DNA of 64,000 bases from Doris montereyensis (lineage: Eukaryota > Mollusca > Gastropoda > Nudibranchia > Dorididae): NCBI GenBank assembly GCA_037039925.1, contig JAXRKP010000080.1:96001-160000 (forward strand). The letters run 5' to 3'. Of the stretch, positions 1 to 10,908 are shown piece after piece. The position numbers and the translations under genes are program-made. The notes beneath the pieces are model-generated. The model did no database searches, was not told the origin of the DNA, and saw only the letters and a list, made by a program, of their open reading frames with translations. How positions within the stretch are numbered: position 1 is the first letter of the stretch; the number at the start of each line of letters is the position of its first letter.

Positions 1-161
1 TGGTTCTAGGTTTAGGGATATTGATTACATTTGTATATATATCTGAAATTATACCTTCTAATATTGGAGACAAGATGGCGATAATTTATGCAAAATTTTG
101 TATGTTTGAATGACCATAGCTCGCATTTGTTTCACTTCCAGGGTTGGAATTTGTGCCACCC

Positions 162-1061
162 TCAAGAGACCTTCATATGTATTATTACTATAGTCATTGT
201 ATATAAATCTAAGAGCTCGTTCTTCAATTTTTCTAATTTCCTTATATTTGATTTCAAACAGAAGTGCCATGCTAAAGGATAAAAGTTAAAGTTAGAAAGA
301 ATAAAAGTATGAAATATAGCTAACTTGTTTAATTTTGAGAGATATCTACCGATTCTCTTCAACATGTTGAGTTGTTGAGCGGCCTTGCAGCAAATTATCT
401 TTATGTGGTCATCAAACTTAAATTGATAATCTATCTCTATTCCTAACAGTTTGACAGTTTCTTCACAAGATATAGAGACTGAGTCAATTTGAAAAATGAG
501 TTTCTTGGAAAATGTTCGTTTGCCTAGTGCAAGGGCTTGGAATTTTTCTGGATTTGCTTGCATACAGTTCATGTGGAACCAGTTTATTAGTACACTGCTT
601 TCCTGATCCAAAGTATCCACAAGCTTAACAAAATCAGGATGATTGTAAGACAATTTGCTGTCATCTGCATAATTATAGAGAGTTCCCTCTTTGATGAATA
701 GAAATATATCATTAATAAAAACATTAAATAATAAGGGACCTAGAATAAATCCTTGGGGCACACCCTTTTCAATAAATTCCCAACCACTGACAGTGCTCCC
801 AAGCTTTACTTGCTGCTTTCTATCTGAAAGATAACTTTGGAGCAGAGAAACAGAGTTTTGCGATAAACCATACGCCGATAATTTGTGTAAAAGAATGTCG
901 TGGGGCAAACAATCAAAGGCTTTGGATAGGTCCATAAATATATATAGCTTCCAGTCTTCTGTAAGTCTAAGTATAATCGTTTGGTATCCATGGCTTTTTC
1001 TAAAAGCGTAAAGAAAATCATGAAAAATATTATTAGAATATTCGGATAGCTGAAATGCCAT
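162..1061 (-). pseudogene. Reverse transcriptase domain of the minus-strand LINE
   Basis: This is the longest uninterrupted piece of the element, about 300 codons. It holds RT fingers and palm: DLSKAFD (first catalytic Asp), GVPQG, then YADD (catalytic Asp pair), followed by a thumb-like region (LLGIEIDYQFKFDDHI). In this family it would copy LINE RNA by target-primed reverse transcription. It begins mid-protein and its last 20 codons run out of frame. The coding sequence resumes in another frame at about 270, so this is a pseudogene fragment. Confidence 0.85.
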
Positions 1062-1612
1062 GACTTTTTCAAAGACCTTGGAAATTATAGGTAGGATGCT
1101 TGCTGGTCTATAATTCTTTATATGTAATGGGTCATTTTTTTAAAACGGTGGTATTACTTGTGCCATCTTTAATTTATCTGGAAATGTACTTGTTCTAATA
1201 GACTTGTTTATAATATTGCATATATGCTCATTCAATATTGGGGCACTGGCTTTAAAGGAGTTTGGCAGATATTGTGTCCTCGCTAGTTGACTTTGTGACA
1301 TTTAAATTATTGATAATTTTCCCAATTGTTTCAGGGTTAGTTTCTCTGAATTCAAAGTTTGGTACTTTTGGTGTGTTTACTTTTTATGGCCTTAATGCTA
1401 GGGTGTAATTCTGAATCTAGTGATATGCTGTTACCAATGTCTTTCGCAACGTTGACAAAGAAATTGTTGGAAGTTTTGCACACTTCTTGTGTATTATTTA
1501 CAACTTTGTCAGCCTTTCTCACAATTATTTTTTGCTCACTCGATTTAATTTTGTTGGAAAGAAAGGGCTTTATAGTGGGCGAGAAATCCCTACTCTTTTG
1601 GCCACCAGTGCA

Positions 1613-1744
1613 GCGGCCAAGAAAGTATTTTTTAATAGATTTTCTCTTCAGTTTTGTGACACAATTTCTACATTCTGGAGCGGCCAAAGAAAGTATTTTT
1701 TAATAGATTTTCTCTTCAGTTTTGTGACACAATTTCTACATTCT
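1613..1744. repeat. 67-bp tandem direct duplication inside the LINE
   Basis: Two near-identical copies, 1,613-1,679 and 1,680-1,744, both begin GCGGCCAA and both contain the stretch coding KLKRKSIKKYF on the minus strand. They differ by one base near the start (AAGAAAG versus AAAGAAAG). The duplication repeats a coding segment between the endonuclease and RT and shifts frame. Confidence 0.9.
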
Positions 1745-2345
1745 TTAAAAGTTGCCCAGCTTTCTTTGTTCTTATCCTTTTGGTGTTCGTTGTATGACAC
1801 TCTTTTACGATATATGGCCTTTCTGAGTGTGCTATTTATGTAAGGCACAGCAGCATTTTTATGTGAGTACCTATGTTTGATTGGCGCATGTTGATTTGCT
1901 ACTGAAAGTACATTTTTTTATGAGGTCTTCGTATTGAGTATGAACATCTATATCGTTTTGACATCCATCGGTCTTACTGGTCATAGTAAATTCTAAATCT
2001 TCTTGGTATTTTTCTGAGTCAAATGTTTTAAAACTTCTATAGCATTTCTTTATTGGTTTTATGTTTGGAATTTTCCTTTTGATACATTTGGAAATAAGAT
2101 TGTGATAGTTGCTCACCCCTGTGCTGAAAGTTACCTGTTTATCACAGAATTCTATTTTGTTAGTGAGAATTACATCAATAAGGGATGGGTTGTGTATAGT
2201 TTTTGAAACATGTACTTTGGGTTATCACATTATTTATATCGTAAATGTCACAAAGATCTTCAAGTTCTTTTGACTTCTCAACACATTTCATGTTAAACTT
2301 GAGGTCTCCTATGACAATAATATTGTCGTATGATTCCGTTGCTGT

Positions 2346-2406
2346 CTTCATCATCGGGACCTCATGATCCCCAGTCCGGCAGTCTAACCGCTCGGCCACT
2401 GACGCC
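2346..2406 (-). repeat. tRNA-like half (A-box side) fused to the LINE 5' end
   Basis: The minus strand reads GTCAGTGGCCGAGCGGTTAG, then ACTGCCGGACTGGGGATCAT and GAGGTCCC. This is the 5' half of a class II (Ser/Leu-like) tRNA, including an A box (TGGCCGAGCGG). It stops before any B box and continues straight into LINE endonuclease sequence. It is not a functional tRNA gene. It may be a SINE head or a tRNA half joined to the LINE. Confidence 0.6.
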
Positions 2407-4279
2407 TCTGGTGTGCTGCTAGTAGAGATTTATATTGCCCAAGCTAGTACTCATTGACAAGAGTTTCTAAGAGAGATGACATTAAAAAAGTCATTGCTCT
2501 CAGGAAATGTTGATCATTTCTATACTGTGAACAAAATAAATGCAATGTTCTCTATTCACATTTTAAGTAGATACAAAATAGACAAACAAACGCCCAAAAC
2601 AACTATTGGTTTCTCTGAGTTAGGACCAAAGCTCGTTTTTAAGTGGATTTACAAGGGTAAACTTCAACTGAAGTGGATCAAATTCCGACATGAGTGCGAA
2701 GTTCACTATTCTGTTTCCTGATAAAAAAAACTCCGGTTGTTTGCCTGAAAGTGAAGGGAAGGCTGAGTGCTCATGTGAACATCCCTGTGTATGGTACTTG
2801 AGAAGAATGTCAATGCATCAAGTCCTTAATGAAAATTAATTTGAGATTATAAAAGCTGTGTTTCGAACCCACTCCACCATATTACATAATCACACTGTAT
2901 TAATACAACAAAAACGAAATTGAGAAAGTGTAAAAGAATACAGCCTGCTTTGAAACTAATGATAATTAATACTAAAATAATAATGCATACACAAAGCAGT
3001 ATCAAAACCATTATGGAGCAAATACGAGCAGAATAGATATCGCATCAGGAATAACTTTGAGTCGGAGATAAGGTGTATCTGATGCCATTATTTTCTATAA
3101 ATTTCTAAACGGCAAAATCAGATCGAGTGATATTTAATACAAAACAATAACTATAACTAGAACGATATTAGATAAAGCAGCTGTCAAACACTCATAGTCA
3201 TATCCTCAATTCTCGCTAGCGGTGGTCAAATGCACTCACCTTACCACCAAAGTGCAATAAGACTGGGGACAAAACTGACAACATAAATTAACCTGAGCTT
3301 AAATAAAGACTACTACATTGACATTTGACAATGATACTCCTCAGTAATTGAGTTTGCCGGTATGTCACTGGCCCAGTTCTTGTAAAGACAAAATACAAAT
3401 TTTAAAAAACTGTAAACAACACCCACTTAAATCCAGAGACAACCACTTTTTAAAAATATTAATGACAATAAAAAATGACCTTACTTCTAGTGCTACTATA
3501 ATTGCGCACTCATCCCTACAAGGGTAAGGCTCTAGGCGCCTGGCATTTTTAGTAATACACAGGTCTACATGCACTATATGCGTGTAATATCGCAATACGA
3601 TGCAAATCAAATGTACATGAGTATACCAAAATACAAAACGTAATCATAATACAATGTAACAAGAAAGCAACAACAAAAACCGTAAGAAAGAAAAAAAGGT
3701 ATTTTAAAAAAATACCATCGTGCAATCACATTCGCAAATGTACACACGAAAATATAATATGTATTGTACACGCACACACATACATACCTGCTCATAGACA
3801 CACATAACGCTTTTTATGAGCCTTATAAAATGATGTAATTTTGTTTGTTTATATATCTACCGTGGTTAAAAGGTATAGGCTTAGATCTCTCTTAAGTTTC
3901 ATTTCCCATTTTCAGGCGTGTGACTGAGCAGCTGAGTATGTGATTGTGAATCTATTTATGTTCTGAGACAGCGTGTGGCACTGTAAATAAGATAACTGCC
4001 AAAGTAACACACCAAAAGACAACAAAAGGCAATCTTTTTGTTGTTCTTCAATTAGAGGAGACAGCAAGACGAAAGATAGGTGAAAGGGTGAAGAAAATAG
4101 TAGGAGCTACCAATAGCGTCGCAACCACCCAAATGGGCAAAGACAATCAAATGGGTGAATAAATAGGAACATATCAAAACAAAGCATGAAATAAATCTTG
4201 TTTTTTTCATAGACCTTGCTTAAGGGACAATTTGAAGATGTCTTGGTTTAATTTTGTTTCTTTCTATTCAATTGAGTGA
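2407..4279. other. Intergenic DNA, nothing recognised
   Basis: AT-rich sequence with only short chance ORFs (for example 2,476-2,721). I see no protein motif, splice-framed exon, tandem array or transposon terminus that I can support. Confidence 0.5.
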
Positions 4280-4445
4280 AGCTTGAATAAGCATCATGGA
4301 AGCGGGTGACTGCCGGGAGATGCTAGTTAGCATGTCCCACTTCTTTCATTTCTTTCCCTTATTTTTCATCTTGTGTTGTTTCCTCTTTATTGACACTGAG
4401 ATTACCAAATATAGTGGACGGGGTAACTATCAATGAAAAAAACAT
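4280..4445 (+). repeat. Dispersed LINE 3'-tail repeat, copy 1
   Basis: It ends in TATAGTGGACGGGGTAACTA and then TCAATGAAAA. The same tail (TATGGTGGAYRRGGTRAY followed by CAATRAAA) recurs at 42.5, 49.4, 50.2 and, more diverged, 50.7 kb. The copy at 50.2 kb follows a LINE C-terminal coding region, so this is most likely its 3' UTR. Confidence 0.5.
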
Positions 4446-5248
4446 CATGGAAAGGGGAAAAATGTTTTGCTTTCTTTGGTCATTACAATTAGACCCAAAT
4501 GGCATAGTCTAATACGTGTATATAGTGCTAAGAATCAATTGAGTCGAGAGAACAAACAAATACTACCGTACATTCATGTAATGTCAAAAATATGATGTTT
4601 TTGTCACAGCGAATGAGTTTACTTTTGTCTGACAATCGATCGACTCTCTCTTGTGGTGCGTCCAATCTGCTTATTGTTTTAAATCATAGCGCACGAATTT
4701 CGCGTATTGACGATGCTATTGTTATGATCGATTTAACACAGGCACCAAAGAGTCAGTCAGAGAGACCATTTCGGTTACATTAAAAAATTTTTTTATCTTT
4801 TAAAAAAAAAAGATAATAATTTTAAAAAAAAATCATATATGTAATTTCATACAAAAAGATATAGATTATTCCCTGGCCCATTTTCTTCCAAACGTTTTTA
4901 TTATATTCATATAAATTCCAGACAGAGACGCTTCGAGAATTGTCTCTCAATCTTCTTGCTTAACCTTGAACGCATCAACGAGAGGAAAAAAAATAAATTG
5001 AGATAGGAAAAGACACTTTGATTAATAATTGATTTGTTAACAAGGCTTGTTTTCCAACTGGATACATCTCACAGTACGTGTATGCGTGTTTCATATTTTT
5101 TGACCTCTCACTCAACGAGCCCCTTTTGTCTTACTCAGTTTTACAGGCATATACCACGAAACACACACACGTCGGTACACGTGTTATTACATCCATGTCG
5201 AAGGCACTGCTCCCACTCACACAATTAATTTCTGTTTTGCATTTTATG
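4446..5248. other. Intergenic DNA, nothing recognised
   Basis: AT-rich, with A-runs and T-runs near 4,780-4,830. Small chance ORFs at 4,592-4,783 and 5,034-5,302 show no family signature. Confidence 0.45.
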
Positions 5249-5921
5249 AACTTACAAAGTTCCTTCAAAACCCTTAAAGCCTATATATCCCAGTTTCTCT
5301 AGCGTGAAGCGGAACAGGTGACAATAATGCCCTCCTGGCCCAGGACGCTAGTCTGACGCAGGTTTTTACCCTCAAGCTAGTGCTTGTACTCATTTGTAGA
5401 GTGGGGGAAATGCGTGTTACGGTGGGGTTCAATTGCTATTTATATACACGGACGTTTTACATAGTGTTTCAAACATATCGACACAACGCGTTTACTCTCT
5501 TATTACGCTTTACGCTTCATGCTTTATACGATAGTCAAAATTATGCTTTAGTGAAGCTCAAGAATTTCTTACAGGAAACATATGGCGCTACAAAAATGTT
5601 AACAATAATATTAGGTACTGATAATACTTATTATTCTTTTCAAAGATATATCAAGTGGCAAAGCTAGGCCCAACGTTGTGTTCATTTGAAAGACACGTTA
5701 CTACACGTTTTCCCCCACTCGACCCAGGTGCAAATGAGTACAAATAAAACACTATATACTAGTACTAGCACTAGCACTAGTTTGGGAATAGGCTAAAGAA
5801 ACCTGCGTCAGACTAGTCTCCTATCCAGGAGGTGATTTTTTCACCTGTTCCGCTTCACCTTACAGAAACCGGGATAAATTCCGACTCTACGGGCCGTAAT
5901 GGTCTTGAAGGAACTTAAGTT
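5249..5921. mobile_element. Fold-back / MITE-like element with long inverted repeats
   Basis: The left arm (5,287-5,366: CCCAGTTTCTCTAG, GTGAAGCGGAACAGGTGA, CTAGTCTGACGCAGGTTT) is the reverse complement of the right arm (5,799-5,877) with scattered mismatches. Weaker complementarity extends out to AACTTA..AGTTCCTTCAA on both sides, and inward (ACTCATTTGTAGAGTGGGGG against CCCCCACTCGACCCAGGTGC). The centre has no transposase, so the element is non-autonomous. A partial copy of one arm lies at 59,661-59,723. The target-site duplication is unclear. Confidence 0.82.
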
Positions 5922-6208
5922 GTTTGTTTTTTTTAATCTATCAACATCATTCATACAAAAGCTATAACACAACAACATCAGCAACAAAACAAGCATAACA
6001 GAACGAAAGGAACAAGAATTCCATTTTTCAACTGCGACTGCAGTAAACAATTTTTACAACTGTACCAATATTATGAATCTGTAGGTGGTACCGGTGTTTA
6101 TCTTTCAGTTACACATTCAAAACTATAGTTTGCCTTTTCAAGTAAGAAGCTGAGGAAATAAGATCACGTTAAATCTATTCATATCAAACTTTAATGAATG
6201 ATAGCTAC

Positions 6209-7260
6209 ATGTACTAGAGCTGGGCAAAGCTCAAGCTGAAGATCGAGCTTTTCAGTCGTTCAAGTGGACTTCAAAGATCGAGCCTGGCAGGCAAGATCGA
6301 GCTCAACCTTATGTCGTGACAAGAATAACAGAGGCAGCAGAAGTAGCAACAGTGTCAAGAACTACAACAACAATTTTGATGAGAAAGAAAGCAACATACG
6401 TGTTAGTGAAAGTCGATAAATAAATATGCATCTGCTGCATGTATAGTGTGGAACGTAAGATCCATTTTTTCCTTCTTTTTCTTCTCGGTCACAACACCCA
6501 AAACACATATTATGCTACCAGTCTTCTATTACTAATAACGATACCAATATCATCAACACTAATAGTAATACTACTACTCTACTACAAATAATAATAACAA
6601 TAGTAAGCTTAGTAATAACAACATCAGCAATATAACTACTATACTAATAACATCTAGATTTATATTTGAATATACATGTAAGCATATGGGTATGAAGATA
6701 TGCGGTAGCTCTAGATTTAGATCTGAACCTAGTGGGGAAAAAAGGGTAGGGTGCGTTCTATTTTATCTATTCTAGATCTAAACTAGATCTAGAACGTTTT
6801 CCTGTATTCTGTTATATTATAATATATTTTTCTATGGATTGTTTGGTCTGAGTTGCGATTCTTTCATTTCCTCTGCCTTTGTTATCTCCTGTTCAGTTTT
6901 TGCATTCTGCAATCATTCATCCTTTTCCTCCCAAAAAGCGTAAATCCTAAAACGCGAAGCAGCCAGCGGCACACGATCGGACATGGAAGTGGAAGGTCGA
7001 ACTAAGAACGCTCAAAGCAGCGCAAGATTGGTACGGACCGACTTCGAAGTCGAACCAATAAGTTCGAAGCAGTCAATATCGGACTTCGAAGGTCGAGCTA
7101 AAAAAACATCGAAACAGTCAGGATCGGACTTCAACGAAGGTGGAGCTAAAACAAACTCGAAGCATCATAGAATTGAACTTCGAAGATCGATCTTAATCAA
7201 GGCCTCATATTAAATCGGCTTAATAAGATCGGAGCAGCGCATGATCGAAGTTCGAGCCTC
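6209..7260 (+). repeat. Degenerate minisatellite-like region built on GATCGGACTTCGAAGGTCGA
   Basis: Clear tandem units of about 45-52 bp run from about 6,957 to 7,200. Each begins TCGAAGCAGTCA or similar and continues through GGACTTCGAAGGTCGAGCTA. Related pieces lie at 6,230-6,310 (AAGATCGAGCTTTTCAG, TCAAAGATCGAGCCTGGCA) and at 7,230-7,260. The part between 6,320 and 6,950 is AT-rich, with a small cluster of TCTAGATC/AGATCTAG words at 6,650-6,800. Confidence 0.65.
6983..7213 (+). CDS. Small ORF with 15-16 residue internal repeats, inside the minisatellite
   Basis: A 76-codon ORF whose middle repeats as SKQSISDFEGRAKKT, SKQSGSDFNEGGAKTN and SKHHRIELRRS. The DNA units are 45 and 48 bp long, so expansion keeps the frame open. 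The product would be charged, rich in Lys, Arg and Ser, with no membrane segment or signal peptide. I recognise no family. It may simply be a minisatellite read in a lucky frame. No splice or promoter evidence supports expression. Confidence 0.25.
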   Translation: MEVEGRTKNAQSSARLVRTDFEVEPISSKQSISDFEGRAKKTSKQSGSDFNEGGAKTNSKHHRIELRRSILIKASY

Positions 7261-7459
7261 GACCGATTCCATCGGAGGTGGGGGAACATGGCGTGTAGTG
7301 ATGCCTCTCACCTTCACATTATCACCGTCACCGACTCAGTGAATGACGTGGGTGACGCACTAGTGCACGCATTCGCATTTGGCCTAGATCTATATTAGAT
7401 TGCATACAAACAAGGAAAAGTCGAGTTTTTGCCAGCTCTAACATGCACAACCCTTTCCA

Positions 7460-7688
7460 AGTAAAGATAAAGATGGATTTATAGTCCGTATCCCAGCACA
7501 TTTGCAGGCTCATGGAGAGTACAAAGTTTATCTCCCCCAAGGTAATTTCAAGCCCTTCTGAACTCACAGGGGGCATACACTACATCAGCCTGTTAGGCGC
7601 TTCGTATGAACAATCTGACAAGATATTTCTCTACCTATAATAGAGTACTCACTTACACTTGAAGGGAGGAAATCAGGGTAAAGCACCA
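7460..7688 (-). repeat. Dispersed repeat, copy 1 (reverse complement of 17.2-17.5 kb)
   Basis: Shared landmarks in order are AAAGATAAAGATGGATTTAT, GTGCAGGCTCAT-like, TTTATCTCCC, CCTGTTAGGCGCTTCGTA and GGGTACTCAYTTACAC. They appear here in forward order and at 17,466-17,218 in reverse complement. The end resembles the AGGTGYAAATGAGTAC word of the fold-back element at 5.7 kb, which suggests related non-autonomous transposons. Confidence 0.7.
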
Positions 7689-7895
7689 AAGTAAAAATTT
7701 CAGGGTTTGCATAAAGTGGCATGATAGTTTGTAAATTTTTTGTAGAGGAAGGAGGAATCAACAACATTGATTGATGATGTTCCCAATCCTTTATATTCAA
7801 TCTATTATCAGTTGTTGTCTTTTTATCGCCGGACAAAATATGATCCCGTTAGTCATTTTCCTTCTCTGTTTTACTTCACCCATCTTCAATGGCAG

Positions 7896-8210
7896 TTTGA
7901 TTTGATTTGATTTACCTGCTTCCACAACTAAGGTGATTTCGGGGTTTTTGGTAGGATTTTTAATATAGCCCAAACTGTCTTGTCAACGGCCAGGGGATCT
8001 TTAACGTGTACAGAGTATTGTGATCTACACACCGGACCTTTTTTCATCGTCCATCACCGATGGGACTAGATGTCGATCCACTTAATAGGACCAGAGGGAT
8101 AGAGTTTACTCGAAAAAAACTCGAGAAAATATTTCAACCGTCAGCGGTATTTGAACCCATGACCTTTTGATTGAGAGGCCGACTTTTTTGTCTTTTGATT
8201 ACCAAGTCCC
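7896..8210 (-). mobile_element. tRNA-derived SINE, copy 1
   Basis: About 315 bp in the same arrangement as the copies at 15.5 and 19.8 kb. On the minus strand there is a tRNA-like head with a B box (GGGTTCAAATACC), a body with CTCGA-A-run-CTCGA and AACGTGTACAGAGT blocks, and a 3' tail of AAATCAAATCAAA. Its body is clearly homologous to the other three copies in this window. It is Pol III-type and has no ORF. Confidence 0.85.
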
Positions 8211-8615
8211 CACCCCCTCCTCCAACGGTATAGAAGATTTCCTCTGCATCAAGTATCAAGAAGTTTTACTACTTTTTTTCTTGCTCTTGTTGTTTTCCGC
8301 CATTACTCATCCCATCTTGCCAGCCCTGCATCTCACCCACTCTATCTACTCATCTGCATCTCTACGTTACTTTTAAACATGGCAATTATTATAATAATAT
8401 TATGGTGTTGTCATTATTCATAATCTAAAGAGGTGGGGGCACGAGTGTGATTGTTTAGTTTTGATTACGTTGTGCGTTTGTTTGGTTTGAGTGTTAACTT
8501 GATTGTTTAATTGTCGTTGTAAAAAATTCAAGCGCACACAATCACTAATCTGAGGAAGATCACTTGTAATGTAAAGCAATAGATGATAATGATAATTAAT
8601 AATTGTAGTAGTTAG
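8211..8615. other. Intergenic DNA, nothing recognised
   Basis: Pyrimidine-rich then AT-rich sequence between a SINE and a LINE. The 69-codon ORF at 8,167-8,376 overlaps the SINE head and has no family signature. Confidence 0.4.
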
Positions 8616-8619
8616 TATG

Positions 8620-8845
8620 AATGTACAGATCGGTCTTGATTGACCAAAGACTAAGGGGATTTAACCCTGACAGAAAATAACAACCTGCTGCCTTGCATGT
8701 CGGTCTTGGATGACCAAAGGCTAAGGGAGTTAATTCGACAGAAAATAACAAGGCCTGGTAGGGGGCCTCTAGGTGGCAGCCCCACCATCTACCTAGGGTA
8801 TAGTGGGCTAATCCTCTGCTTATCCAAAACCAAACTGACGCAGAG
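8620..8845 (+). repeat. 5' module of the RTE-like LINE (two 65-bp subrepeats), copy 1
   Basis: Two tandem subunits, each with GGTCTTGRWTGACCAAAGRC, TAAGGGA, GTTAA and GACAGAAAATAACA, are followed by ATAGTGGGCTAATCC and CTGCTTATCCAAAACC. The same block precedes the LINE copy at 20.9 kb. It also occurs alone, inverted, at 43.2 and 54.7 kb. The minus strand is open across it (8,859-8,596) and encodes repeated PLAFGHPRPTCKAAG peptides. Confidence 0.75.
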
Positions 8846-10258
8846 AAAACGTTAGGCAACGAAAATGGAAAAGAGTTGTGGAATTAGCAATGGAAATGAA
8901 TAATTATGGAAAAAAATTCAAAGTAGACATTTTGGCTATTACAGAAACAAAGAAAAAAGCAAAGGAATAGAAAATGTAGGACCAAATCATATTTTAATCT
9001 TCCCAGGAGTAGATGTCAAAGATAGAGATAAAGCAGGAGTAGGTCTCACAGTGCATAATAGGCCTGAAAACTACTAGAAAGTTGAAATTTATAAGCCCAC
9101 GGCTATGATAGGTAAATATTGAACGAAAAGGAAGAGAAATTAAATTATCAATAGCTTATGGACCAATCGAAGACGCCACTAAGGAAGAAAACGATATCTT
9201 CGGAAACGATTTACAAATAGCTGCAGAGAATCTTAAACACAAACAGGAACTAATGGTTTTAGGAGATTTAAACGCTAGAGTAGGCAACAATATAGAAACA
9301 TCAGAGGAGTAATAGGTAAAGACGGAGAGACAACAACTTCTCCAAATGGAGACAGACTAATATATTTTTGCCTAAAGAATAACATGAAAATAGCCAACAC
9401 CTTTTTTCCTCATAAAGATATCCACAAATATACAAGAGTAAATGAAGACATGTGTGAAAAGTCAACCATAGACACATTATTAGCAGCTCCCTTTACAGTA
9501 CATTGGATGCAAGAGTAAACAGAGGAGCAGAAATATTTAGTGATCATCTCCTACTCATTGTCAAAATGAGATTACTGACTGAAGAAAACAAACAGAAAAG
9601 GTAAGAGAAGAAAGCTACTAAACTCAGAATAGAGGAACTAAATAAACCAATAGTAAAAGAGATATACCAATCTAGAGTAAAACATTTACCAGTGAAAGAC
9701 AGATGGATCTGAATGATAGCACAGTAGAAGAAAAGTGATAGTTGTATAAAGAAACAATCCTCAGTTGTACTGAAGAGGTCTGTGGTAGGAAACAAATTTA
9801 AGGAGAAGGGAAATGAACAGCATGGTGGAATGAGAATGTCAAAACTAAGATCAAAGAAAAGAAGGATGCCTGCAAGAAATACTTGTAAACAAAGAGACCA
9901 GAGGATAGGATAGATTACGTGAATAAAAGAACTATCGCCGAAGAGGAAGTGATGAAAGCAAAACAGGAACAATGGGAAGAGTTTGGAAAAACTTCAAGAA
10001 AGCTATCAAGGAAATCAAAAGAGCTCTCCTGGTGGGGGGGGGCAATGAAGAGCACGAGAAAGACTAAAGCATGCCAAATAAGACAAAGTAAGAATGCCTA
10101 AGGAGAAATAATGAAATAAGACAGCAAATCATGGAAGCGTGGAGAAAGTATTTTTAAAATGACATAATCCCTCCACAACATATGAAACAAGGAATAAAGA
10201 TCAATTAGCAAGAATAACAATTAATCCAGAGGAGACAGCTGAAGATGTAGATATATCA

Positions 10259-10654
10259 ATGGAAGAAATCCAAACATCTATAAGAAAAGTGAAATTAGGA
10301 AAAGCCCCAGGAGCAGATCAAGTTCATCCAGAAATGATTAAAAACCAAGGGAGAGAGGCAGACAAACTACTACATGCAATATGCCAAAAAGCATGGAAGT
10401 CCAAACAGGTGCCAGACGACTGGAAAAAGGGAATGGTAGTACCAATAGATAAGAAAGGATCAACTATGGAATGCTCAAATTATAGAGGAATATCACTACT
10501 TCGCGTACCAGGAAAATTGTATGCCAGGATACTGGAAATGAGACTAAGGAAAAGAGACGAGGATCAGATTGAAGAGCATCAGAGTGGATTTAGACCAGGA
10601 AGAAGTGTACAAGAGCACATATTTACAGTTAGACACATAACAAAAAATCCTTGA
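10259..10654 (+). pseudogene. RT finger domain fragment of LINE copy A
   Basis: 131 codons from an internal Met. It carries GKAPGADQVHPEMIK (finger motif), WKKGMVVPIDKKGS, CSNYRGISLL and SGFRPGRSVQEHIFT. This corresponds to RT blocks 0-2 in non-LTR elements. The frame is lost at the start of a 172-bp duplication, so it cannot reach the catalytic palm. Confidence 0.85.
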
Positions 10655-10908
10655 TGGAAACATTCGCTTGCACCTGTGTTTTGTAGATTTAGAAAAGGCG
10701 TTTGCCACTGTAAGGAGGGGACGAACTATGGCATTCCTTAAAAGAACACAATGTAGTGGATTTAGACCAGGAAGGAGTGTACAAAACCACATATTTACAA
10801 TTAGACAAATAATAGAAAAATTCCTTGAGAGGAATGTTTGCACTTGTGTTTTATTGGCTTAAAAAAGGCATTTGACACTATGGCATTCCTTAAAAGAACA
10901 CAATGTAG
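10583..10908 (+). repeat. 172-bp tandem duplication inside the RT
   Basis: The block from AGTGGATTTAGACCAGGA to AAAGAACACAATGTAG occurs at 10,583-10,756 and again at 10,755-10,908. It includes the codons for SGFRPGRS and for the first catalytic Asp motif (VDLEKAF in unit 1; degraded in unit 2). The second unit lacks about 18 bp (the GAGGAGGGACGAAC part). The undamaged copies at 22.6 and 51.7 kb carry only one unit. Confidence 0.9.

Larger units (their letters stand above)
1..2350 (-). mobile_element. Decayed CR1/Jockey-type non-LTR retrotransposon (endonuclease to reverse transcriptase)
   Basis: Read on the minus strand, the order is that of a LINE pol protein. At about 2,340-2,190 there is the end of an apurinic-type endonuclease (IIVIGDLKFN, the Gly-Asp-Leu strand). 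At 2,116-1,350 is the linker between endonuclease and RT (ISKCIKRKIPN, KLKRKSIKKYF, NNFFVNVAKDIGN). The RT follows at 1,061-162 with DLSKAFDCLPHD, GVPQGFILGPLLFNVFIND and the catalytic NYADDSKLS. The C-terminal part runs on in another frame at 270-58 (EIRKIEERALRFIYNDY). Several frameshifts separate these blocks, so the copy is not coding-competent. The 3' end lies at or beyond the window edge. The clade is inferred from motif style: Jockey/CR1 superfamily is likely, the exact clade is uncertain. Confidence 0.88.
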
